The notes beneath the pieces are model-generated. The model was given only the letters and a program-made list of their open reading frames with translations. It was not told the DNA's origin and searched no databases. Position numbers and translations under genes: made by a program. A stretch of 64,000 nucleotides of DNA from a virus: the IMG/VR virus record IMGVR_UViG_3300023170_000009, positions 98,418 to 162,417 of that record; one strand, 5' to 3'. Positions 1-6,296 of the stretch are shown here, one piece after another (the first letter of the stretch is position 1; the number at the start of each line of letters is the position of its first letter).

Positions 1-1
1 A

Positions 2-364
2 GAGAAAGGACAAAACAAAAAAAATTATGAGTGTTTTTTAAAGAACACGAAAGACTACAATATTAGTCATAAGAAGATTCCTTACAGCTACCCAATATTT
101 TGGAACGAACACCGAGCCAGTAGAGGGACTTACGATATAGTGTATTATGATGCAGCACATGACAAAAACTCTACTTTTAATAGTTTAATCTACTGGTCGC
201 CTAAAGCAAGTTACATGGTTGTAGATGATTATTTTGAAGGTTTTGATAAACAACAATTATGGCAAAAAGAATGTACTATAGGTATTAATTTAGCAGCAGA
301 TTATTTAGGAAAAACAATAGTCAAACAATCTGCAACAAACAAAGTGATATATTGGGAATGTTAA
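2..364 (+). CDS. class I SAM-dependent methyltransferase-like protein, C-terminal part (5' end outside window)
   Basis: The frame is open from the left edge, so only the last 120 residues are visible. The end of the protein has the layout of the second half of a class I methyltransferase: a strand with an acidic pair followed by His (YYDAAHD), a helix, then a strand ending in VVDDY, and a Trp-containing helix. This fits the Methyltransf_24/macrocin-O-methyltransferase type, where the late acidic residues hold a metal or the substrate. The motif I that would prove SAM binding lies outside the window. A GTG at 140 is internal, not the start. The stop overlaps the start of the next gene (ATG at 358), so the two are translationally coupled. 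Family call is inference from pattern only. Confidence 0.5.
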   Translation, partial: EKGQNKKNYECFLKNTKDYNISHKKIPYSYPIFWNEHRASRGTYDIVYYDAAHDKNSTFNSLIYWSPKASYMVVDDYFEGFDKQQLWQKECTIGINLAADYLGKTIVKQSATNKVIYWEC

Positions 365-1041
365 ACATCTATACAGTTAAATGGGGAACAAAATATTCCC
401 CCAAGCACGTTGAGGCTATTTACAATAGTTGTAAAAAGTTTATAACCTGCGACTTTAATTTTTATTGTTTAACAGAAGATCCTAAAAACTTACACGAGGA
501 TATAAAAGTTATTCCATTGCCAAACGATAATAAATTAGAAGTTTGGTGGAATAAAATGTATTTGTTTGATGAGAATGTTGTAAGACAAAAAGGAGAAAAA
601 TTATTCTTTGACTTAGACATTATTATACAAAGAAATATAGATGAGCTTGTTAATTACGACCCCGAGGATTGTTTGTGCTTTTTAAAAACACATTGGCACG
701 ACATGGAAACGCAGTATAAAGAAACAAGGCATATACCTCATAAGTATACAGACTTAAACTCTTCTGTATTACGTTGGAACGACAATTTAAATACAGAAGA
801 AATAACATTGTATTTTAAAAAACATATAAAACAAATTTTATGGTATTATAGAGGAATAGATAATTTTTTCCACCATCGTGGTGTGGCTAGAATTAAATAT
901 TTTCCTATAGGATGGGCATATAGTTATAACGTAGGATATATATACCCACATGATATAGAAACACACGTCTATAGACAAATTCCCTACGTTTGTCTATTTG
1001 ACTCAATGGGAAGAAAAGAAGATGTCAAACTTGAACTTTAA
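358..1041 (+). CDS. GT-A type glycosyltransferase-like protein
   Basis: A 228-residue protein that begins with a Rossmann-like strand (LNIYTVKWG) and reaches a DLD motif at D85-L-D87 in the context LFFDLDIII. This is the DxD signature by which GT-A glycosyltransferases bind the metal and nucleotide sugar. The remainder is rich in His, Trp and Tyr, as usual for acceptor-binding regions. A TTG at 352 is also in frame, but the ATG at 358 starts at the conserved strand and overlaps the upstream stop. It forms a tight + strand group with the methyltransferases on either side, which suggests a sugar-modifying role. The closest functional parallel in the window is the protein at 2741-3475, which has a DCD motif in the same place. 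The substrate cannot be told. Confidence 0.6.
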   Translation: MLNIYTVKWGTKYSPKHVEAIYNSCKKFITCDFNFYCLTEDPKNLHEDIKVIPLPNDNKLEVWWNKMYLFDENVVRQKGEKLFFDLDIIIQRNIDELVNYDPEDCLCFLKTHWHDMETQYKETRHIPHKYTDLNSSVLRWNDNLNTEEITLYFKKHIKQILWYYRGIDNFFHHRGVARIKYFPIGWAYSYNVGYIYPHDIETHVYRQIPYVCLFDSMGRKEDVKLEL

Positions 1042-1699
1042 TTTTTTAAACAATTTAAAACATTGGGGAGATGGCTTAGCTAAGGTAGAACATGAAATGC
1101 CCCACAAGCATGATGACTTTAGACAGTCTCTGAACCCAAATACAATGGAAGGTGCTATTTGGTTAGTCGAAGAACTTAAAAAAGTTTTAGACGAACACTA
1201 TATGAAAGAAAGCGACTTTAATATATTAGTCCTTAATTCTTGGCTAGGTGTTCCACTTGTTCCTTTATTGTGTGAAAATTTATCTGTAGGACAATTACAC
1301 TTAGTTGATATAGACCCCGAGGCTTTAGAACTTTCTAAAGTATTTAACTCGCATTATATAACAGAAGAATTTATTAAAATACAACACTGGAACCTAGATG
1401 TTCCGTTTGCTTTTGATGAATTAAATCAACTGAACGTAGATGTTGTTATCTCTTTAGGGTGTGAACAAATGTATCCTTTACAAGAACTAATAACAGCTAA
1501 CAAACACGCAATATTTGCTTGTCAGTCTTCTAATGTTATTGAGGAAATGTACGGTATTAATTGTGTTGATACTACAGAAGCACTAATTGAAAACGTTGGG
1601 CTAGAAGAAGTATATAGTTCTGGAAAAACAATTCAATACTATTATTCTTGGGACGGTAAAAAGTTTTACGATAGATTCCAAGTTATTGGAAAAAAATAA
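1022..1699 (+). CDS. methyltransferase-like protein, paralogue of 54567-55187
   Basis: 225 residues with a Rossmann methyltransferase arrangement: a first strand and loop (LVLNSWLGVPLVPLL), then LVDIDPEALEL where the acidic residues would bind the SAM ribose, then VVISLGCEQMYPL. The C-terminal part (QSSNVIEEMYG... and a final DRFQVIGKK) matches the order of motifs in the protein encoded at 54567-55187, which has HIFGGWYGVLATLL, TVDIDPDCEEV, VINTSCEHINQM and SRYMIIGIKD, so the two are paralogues. An in-frame TTG at 998 would add eight residues, but GGAAGAAAAG just before the ATG at 1022 is a better ribosome site. The glycine-rich motif I is poor, so enzymatic activity is not certain. Confidence 0.55.
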   Translation: MSNLNFNFLNNLKHWGDGLAKVEHEMPHKHDDFRQSLNPNTMEGAIWLVEELKKVLDEHYMKESDFNILVLNSWLGVPLVPLLCENLSVGQLHLVDIDPEALELSKVFNSHYITEEFIKIQHWNLDVPFAFDELNQLNVDVVISLGCEQMYPLQELITANKHAIFACQSSNVIEEMYGINCVDTTEALIENVGLEEVYSSGKTIQYYYSWDGKKFYDRFQVIGKK

Positions 1700-1700
1700 T

Positions 1701-1708
1701 TATAAATA
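1701..1708 (+). promoter_or_regulatory. T4-type late promoter, TATAAATA
   Basis: Exact match to the T4 late -10 element, five bases (all T) before the ATG at 1714. T4 late transcripts start about 5-7 bases after the element, so the mRNA of the IscA gene would begin at or next to its AUG. There is no Shine-Dalgarno sequence between. Confidence 0.65.
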
Positions 1709-1713
1709 TTTTT

Positions 1714-2097
1714 ATGTCTAGCGTAATCGAAATCACAGATAATGCGATACAGAAACTTCTTGAAAAACAAGAAAAAGACGGCTTTAAAAACATCCGACTC
1801 GGAATTACAGGCGGAGGTTGCGCTGGCTTTGAATACGTTTTCGACTCTATTAATGATAACGGCGATGTGTCTGATGATATATTTGTTGATTATGGTAGGT
1901 TCGGCGTAGTAATAGATAAAGTATCTATACCTTACATAGTGGGAATGACATTAGATTGGCAAACAGAAGGTCTAAATGAATTTTTTAAATTTGTAAACCC
2001 TAAGGAAAAGGATTCTTGTGGGTGTGGGGTGAGTATAAACTTTGACTTAGAACAAGTTGAAATAGATACAAATAAAATTACAGCAATAAATATTTAA
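1714..2097 (+). CDS. A-type iron-sulfur cluster carrier (IscA/HesB family)
   Basis: 127 residues covering a whole HesB/IscA domain. The three cysteines of the family are all present: C36 in GGGCAGF and C102 and C104 in SCGCG near the C-terminus. Members of the family receive or carry [2Fe-2S]/[4Fe-4S] clusters and hand them to target proteins. HesB-like genes are known in marine T4-like phages. Several proteins in this window would need Fe-S clusters, notably the three radical SAM enzymes (40893, 45625, 53099), so a supply role is an attractive inference. The gene has its own TATAAATA element five bases before the ATG and no ribosome site, unlike its upstream neighbours. Its last four bases overlap the convergent gene at 2094. 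Confidence 0.9.
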   Translation: MSSVIEITDNAIQKLLEKQEKDGFKNIRLGITGGGCAGFEYVFDSINDNGDVSDDIFVDYGRFGVVIDKVSIPYIVGMTLDWQTEGLNEFFKFVNPKEKDSCGCGVSINFDLEQVEIDTNKITAINI

Positions 2098-2744
2098 CTA
2101 AACATCGAGGCGTCTTCCCCAGATATGTCCTCAATCATATTTCTCCACATATCTGCATTAGGAATAACAAACCCTAAAGTTACACGTGGCTCATGTGAGC
2201 CAGCACAATGATAATAAACTTTGTCTGGCTCTCTTCCCCTTCCGTAATAACCAACCTTAGCAGTCCAGCCAGGCTTATCTTTCATTGTTATTATTTCGTG
2301 TGTCAACGGATCTCTATATCTAAAAAATCCGTTTCCATTAGGAGTACAAGATAACAAAATATTATAACCATGTGCATTCCAATTATTATGCCATCCCATG
2401 AAACCATCTTTAGGATAAAAAACTTGAACTGCTTGATTTCTAGCACCTAAATAAGAACAAAGCTCTTGATTAAGTTTTTGACAGGCTTCCCTGTGTTCTC
2501 TAGGTGCTCTTCCATCCATTAAAATATCTATGGATCTAGTATGTTCTGGATATCCTATGTGTTCTCCATCTTTTTCTACAATCATTTTAAGATACTCTTC
2601 ACCGCAGGCAGTCTCTAAAGTTTCATCTCCTGCTCTTTTAGTATCTATAGATTGCTCTAGTTCAGTTAAGTCTTGAGAAAAGAACCAATCTGAATATGGT
2701 GTTAGAATTTCTAATAATTCTTCACCGACGTTTATCCATCTCAT
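2094..2744 (-). CDS. probable 2-oxoglutarate/Fe(II)-dependent oxygenase-like protein
   Basis: 216 residues. The central part has a phage oxygenase-like pattern: FYPKDGFMGWHNNW, giving H119-x-N121 where a 2OG oxygenase has HxD, then a jelly-roll strand region with FFRYRD, and finally H180 or H185 with R188 in the segment YHCAGSHEPRVTLGF, where the family has the distal His and the 2-oxoglutarate-binding Arg. Asn in place of the usual Asp is a deviation, so the metal site may be weak or altered. ATG overlaps the stop of the upstream glycosyltransferase gene as ATGA, so the two are coupled. Oxygenases of this type are frequent in marine T4-like phages near tail genes. The oxygenase call is inference from the motif arrangement. 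Confidence 0.5.
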   Translation of the reverse strand: MRWINVGEELLEILTPYSDWFFSQDLTELEQSIDTKRAGDETLETACGEEYLKMIVEKDGEHIGYPEHTRSIDILMDGRAPREHREACQKLNQELCSYLGARNQAVQVFYPKDGFMGWHNNWNAHGYNILLSCTPNGNGFFRYRDPLTHEIITMKDKPGWTAKVGYYGRGREPDKVYYHCAGSHEPRVTLGFVIPNADMWRNMIEDISGEDASMFS

Positions 2745-3475
2745 CTAGCATCCAAGTCCCATTGCGGGATAGTGTAGTGATACAAAACTCTTTCTGTATC
2801 TCCTAGTTCTTCAACCTTGTAACCGTTAACAAAGTTCCAACGAGCATCTGGCTCGTCTATAAATCCCCAATCTACTCCGTGATCACTGTAAGTGAGAAGC
2901 CTCCACATTGTAAAGGTATCCCACTTTATAGAGTCTCTTGGATAATGAGCAATGTCATAATCAGGTTCCTGTTGATGACAATACTCTCCCCACCAAGCAC
3001 TCATTAAAGCTAATGTTTGTGGTTTGTCATTGTATATAAACCAACCACAATGTGCAGTCATTTCTTCTGAATTAGAAAGTCTGGTTAATTTAGCATTGTA
3101 TGGACGTATCTTTGTAAATACTAAGTCCTTATCTCCTAGTAGTTTAAAGATATCCTTAATGTCCTCATGCTCGCAATACATGTCGCAATCTAGATAACAT
3201 GTAGTTTCATATGGTGTATGTTCCAAAGCCCATAGCTTTGCCCTAACGTGCCTAGGAACCTCCCATGTAATTACGTTCTCAAATAATTGATAATCCCCTG
3301 TCCCCAAAGCACACTCAGGACTAGTCTGGTCTATCCAACGCTCCTCAGTAAACAGAGTTATTCTTGCCTCGGGCCAAAAGTCTAAAATAGATTCAGCTAG
3401 TTTTACTGCCGCTTTATAGTATCCTACTCTGTTTGTTGCAACTAAAACAAACCCTTCGCCTTTACGCTTTGCCAT
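2741..3475 (-). CDS. GT-A fold glycosyltransferase (GT8-like)
   Basis: 244 residues. An N-terminal strand (FVLVATNRVGYYKAAVKLAESI) followed by ITLFTEE and then CYLDCDMYC, with D96-C-D98 as the DxD metal/nucleotide-sugar motif of GT-A enzymes. Later, the segment HCGWFIYNDKPQ and a conserved W/D-rich region resemble GT8-type or related transferases. The protein is complete for this fold. It overlaps the upstream gene by 14 bases and the downstream oxygenase gene by the ATGA junction, so the three genes 4112-2094 are one transcription unit starting at the promoter near 4145-4173. A likely job is decoration of virion or host surface sugars, but nothing here identifies donor or acceptor. Confidence 0.65.
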   Translation of the reverse strand: MAKRKGEGFVLVATNRVGYYKAAVKLAESILDFWPEARITLFTEERWIDQTSPECALGTGDYQLFENVITWEVPRHVRAKLWALEHTPYETTCYLDCDMYCEHEDIKDIFKLLGDKDLVFTKIRPYNAKLTRLSNSEEMTAHCGWFIYNDKPQTLALMSAWWGEYCHQQEPDYDIAHYPRDSIKWDTFTMWRLLTYSDHGVDWGFIDEPDARWNFVNGYKVEELGDTERVLYHYTIPQWDLDAR

Positions 3476-4112
3476 TGTCCAATGCCTTCTGCATAATAAT
3501 AGATGATATAATTAAAACCTCAGTAACGCTTTCTGCACTATGCAATCTTTGCTTTAGTTTATCTCTAGATGCTTTTATTTCTGGAATTTCTAAGGCATCC
3601 ATTTTTGCTTGTACAATGGGATCCTGCTTTCTTTCTTTATCTAATAACAAAGTTGTGAAAGCGGAAACTTCCATTGGGGACTTAGCTCTTCGGATAAGTT
3701 TTTTGTACTCTGTGTCTTTAGAGTTTTTAATTTCTGCAATCTCAAAGGCTTCAAGTTTAGCTCCAAATAATCCCTCTTGCTTTGCTCTTGCCGCTTCTGC
3801 TTCACGCCTTTCCATTGAGCGACGAACATTTTCGTTTCTTCTCTTTAAACCTTCATCTGTATTTTTATCTATCTGCTCAATAGTAAACTCTTCCATAATC
3901 CTTTGATAATCTGGATTACTGCCATCCTTATCCATTATAGATGCAAGATGACGTCTTCCATCAGGATGAACTATTGTAACAATAATGTGCTTGGCATCCT
4001 TATTGGACCAATAAGGATATTCGAATTTGAGAGGATCTTTATTTGCTTTTTTAGGATCGACTAAATCTACTTTGACATCTTTGATATCAAATTTCTTTTT
4101 TCGTCTTGCCAT
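3462..4112 (-). CDS. hypothetical protein, basic N-terminus and charged helical body
   Basis: 216 residues, not recognised. It opens with a strongly basic stretch (MARRKKKFDIKDVK), followed by a short beta-like region (HIIVTIVHPDGRRHLASI) and then about 130 residues of charged helix with heptad-like spacing. Two segments look like an internal repeat: AKLEAFEIAEIKNSKDTEYK and AKMDALEIPEIKASRDKLK, each followed by a helix. It is the first gene after a consensus sigma70 promoter (4145-4173) with GGAG before the ATG, so early or middle expression is likely, in contrast to the late tail genes upstream on the same strand. Function unknown. Confidence 0.6.
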   Translation of the reverse strand: MARRKKKFDIKDVKVDLVDPKKANKDPLKFEYPYWSNKDAKHIIVTIVHPDGRRHLASIMDKDGSNPDYQRIMEEFTIEQIDKNTDEGLKRRNENVRRSMERREAEAARAKQEGLFGAKLEAFEIAEIKNSKDTEYKKLIRRAKSPMEVSAFTTLLLDKERKQDPIVQAKMDALEIPEIKASRDKLKQRLHSAESVTEVLIISSIIMQKALDNGKA

Positions 4113-4144
4113 TTATTCACTCCATTATGTAGAATATAATTTAC

Positions 4145-4173
4145 ATTATATGATATATATAATGTTTTGTCAA
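4145..4173 (-). promoter_or_regulatory. sigma70-type promoter, TTGACA-17-TATAAT
   Basis: Minus strand TTGACA (4173-4168), exactly 17 bases, TATAAT (4150-4145). It points at the genes 4112-2094 and fills the gap after the tail-fibre gene. Full consensus in both boxes. Confidence 0.8.
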
Positions 4174-4180
4174 GTATTTT

Positions 4181-5527
4181 TTATGCTGTCCTTATCCAAA
4201 GCTTAATGCTAGATACTGTTTCAGTAGTTGCCTGAATCGTGTCACCTGCATAAGTTCCACTATAGTAACCTGTATAAGTCCCAGTATAACTTCCTGAATA
4301 AGCAGATGTTCCAACGTAGTGGCCTGTATATGTTCCACTATAGTATCCTGTATAAGTTCCAGAATAAGTAGAAGTTCCTACGTAGTTGCCTGTGAAATAT
4401 CCAGTGTAAGTGCCGGTGTAATAACCTGTATAAGTTTTAGGTCCTGTGTAATAACCTGTATATGTTCCACTATAGTATCCTGTATATGTAGCATGTGCAT
4501 ATCCAGAGTAATAAAGAACATAGTTGCCTTGATAAGAACCAGAGTAAGATCCAGAATACCCAGAAGTACCAACATAGTTACCTTGATAAGAACCGGAATA
4601 GTTGCCTGAGTAGTTTCCAGAATATGTTTTGGAACCAACATAACCACCAACATAGTTACCTGCATAAGAACCGGAATAGTTTCCGGAATATGTTTTCGCA
4701 CCTACGTAAGCACCTACATAAGAACCAGAATAATTACCTGTGTATGCTCCTACGTAGTTTTCAGATGCAACCTCTTGTCTTGTATCATCAAACTGTGATC
4801 CCATCTGTACCCAAGTTCCACCAGACGTCGGCGCCGTTGCTTGAACTTTATATGTGCCTACGCCGGTATCAATAATTCTATTTCTAAAGTTAGGAACCAT
4901 CTGCTCAATTTCTGCTGCTGTCATCTGTGTAATAGATGATCCATCTGTTTTAACAGAAGCTAAATCAGAGTTTGCAGATGATGTGGGTGCTGTTTTTTGC
5001 CAAAGATATGTGTTATTATTTCCGCCTTGTGCGGTATCTGTGATCGTATATCTAGAAGTCCAAGTACCACCTGTAGGGGCAGATGGTTGCAACACATACT
5101 GTCCAACAGTATAATCAGATTCAGAAACCATATCAGACAATGCTTTATCTAAAATATCTGTATCAATGGCAGAATCAGACATTTGTTTTACACCTGAATC
5201 ATAACCCGCAGGTCTTGCAGTAATACTTTCTGAGGCCGCAGATGTAACCTGTTTAAAGGTATATGTGTTACTACTTGTAGCTCCTGCTGTAGGATGTGAG
5301 CCTATCGAATCTTGTCTAATAGTATTTGTAAAAGTACCTATAGATGTACCAGAAGCACCATCAACATTTAATTCTCCTGTTCCTGTGCCATCTGTATCTG
5401 TAGCAAATTTGTTTGTTAAAACGTAAGAAAGATACTGTTGTATCTCTCCATCTGTCATTTCCTGCAATCCTGTAAAATTGCTTGATGTGATCGGTGTTCC
5501 CGATGCTTTAATTCTTAACGGCCTCAT
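4181..5527 (-). CDS. tail fibre-type protein with long Tyr-Gly-Ser/Thr tetrapeptide repeat
   Basis: 448 residues in two parts. The first 250 hold three imperfect copies of a module that starts with MTDGEIQQYL, MSDSAIDTDIL or MTAAEIEQMV and carries a Q-x-TAPT or QPSAPTGG-type turn. The rest, about residues 255-430, is almost wholly built of four-residue steps of the form Y-(S/T/V)-G-(N/S/T/Y), for example YTGYYSGTYTG, broken by K-T-Y and T-S-x-Y steps. A short ordinary tail (SSIKLWIRTA) ends the chain. Such strictly periodic Tyr/Gly sequence suggests a beta-roll or glycine-rich adhesive tip. It sits at the fibre end of the tail gene block, after the proteins at 5538 and 6053, so receptor binding or a fibre-associated role is likely by position. 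No homologue is recognised with certainty. Confidence 0.6.
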   Translation of the reverse strand: MRPLRIKASGTPITSSNFTGLQEMTDGEIQQYLSYVLTNKFATDTDGTGTGELNVDGASGTSIGTFTNTIRQDSIGSHPTAGATSSNTYTFKQVTSAASESITARPAGYDSGVKQMSDSAIDTDILDKALSDMVSESDYTVGQYVLQPSAPTGGTWTSRYTITDTAQGGNNNTYLWQKTAPTSSANSDLASVKTDGSSITQMTAAEIEQMVPNFRNRIIDTGVGTYKVQATAPTSGGTWVQMGSQFDDTRQEVASENYVGAYTGNYSGSYVGAYVGAKTYSGNYSGSYAGNYVGGYVGSKTYSGNYSGNYSGSYQGNYVGTSGYSGSYSGSYQGNYVLYYSGYAHATYTGYYSGTYTGYYTGPKTYTGYYTGTYTGYFTGNYVGTSTYSGTYTGYYSGTYTGHYVGTSAYSGSYTGTYTGYYSGTYAGDTIQATTETVSSIKLWIRTA

Positions 5528-5537
5528 TCATTTTCCC

Positions 5538-6041
5538 CTAGTTTATTCTCGAACCTGAACTATCATAAACAATAATATCATCAATGGTTACCCATTCTGT
5601 ACCAGATATGGCTACACATTGTAGCTTTGCTCCGGGTGATAAATCTTTTGCTACTCCAACGCCAGCGCTGTTTATTTCATCTGCGCTCTGAGGATAAACC
5701 TTAATATTGACGCTTGCTGAGGTATTATTAATTACAGTAACAACCTTACCTGTAACGGCATCCGGGAGTATAACTCCCTGATTAGCAGTACCACCGGTAA
5801 CTACATTAAAGCTGTCTGATAATGTAGTCGCATCATTTATATTTGACCCTGCTGCTGTAACTGCAGAAGCACTGAATGTTGTTTCGCCTGAAACGCTTAA
5901 ATCGCCGGTAGCTACGACATTTCCGACATTGACATTGTCTCCGGATTCATATTTGTCGTTGTTAAGGTTGGTAAAGTTAGAATCTACCTCATTGTTCGTT
6001 AAAGGGCTACCCTTAACCGATCTTAATGTAATTGTTGCCAT
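5538..6041 (-). CDS. tail fibre/virion structural protein
   Basis: 167 residues. The N-terminus (ITLRSVKGSPLTNNEVDSNF) is the capping motif found at the start of many marine phage fibre proteins, where it precedes a shaft or adhesin. It is followed by VATGDLSVSGETTFS-like short beta repeats typical of trimeric phage fibres and a compact beta-rich C-terminal domain that ends in a small jelly-roll-like pattern (AISGTEWVTIDDIIVYDSSG). AAGG precedes the ATG. It lies directly upstream of the Tyr-Gly repeat protein in the same operon, and the two may form one fibre. Confidence 0.6.
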   Translation of the reverse strand: MATITLRSVKGSPLTNNEVDSNFTNLNNDKYESGDNVNVGNVVATGDLSVSGETTFSASAVTAAGSNINDATTLSDSFNVVTGGTANQGVILPDAVTGKVVTVINNTSASVNIKVYPQSADEINSAGVGVAKDLSPGAKLQCVAISGTEWVTIDDIIVYDSSGSRIN

Positions 6042-6052
6042 CTCTTTACCTT

Positions 6053-6292
6053 TTAGTTAATTTTAGAAATTATTCTTGATAACAAAGCTTTTATCTCTGC
6101 TATATCATCCTTTAAGTTATTTATATCACCTACACAGCGTTCCAAAGTTTGCATATTCTGTTCAGCTATTCTTTTCTTTTCCTTATATGCCATCAATTTA
6201 GTTGTATTTGTAGACAATAAGGCTTTTGAATTAACGTCCCGAATATAATCTGCGTGCTCTGTTCTTAAGTGTGTAGTATTTATATTTGTCAT
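6053..6292 (-). CDS. small coiled-coil protein in fibre operon
   Basis: 79 residues when started at the ATG at 6292 (MTNINTTHLRTEH...); a longer frame runs back into the end of the DUF4815 gene but has no support. The C-terminal half has leucine/isoleucine heptads (LERCVGDINNLKDDIAEIKALL) and would form a coiled coil. It sits between the giant tail protein and the fibre protein. Function unknown; a linker or chaperone of the fibre is possible. Confidence 0.5.
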   Translation of the reverse strand: MTNINTTHLRTEHADYIRDVNSKALLSTNTTKLMAYKEKKRIAEQNMQTLERCVGDINNLKDDIAEIKALLSRIISKIN

Positions 6293-6296
6293 AATT

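Noticed and set aside
352-357. TTG start at 352 and TTG at 998 for the following genes
   Set aside because: ATG codons six and 24 bases on fit the domain start or a better ribosome site.
4319-4875. Cys/Ile-rich plus-strand frames across the Tyr-Gly tract
   Set aside because: Antisense shadow of a four-residue repeat; no ribosome site.
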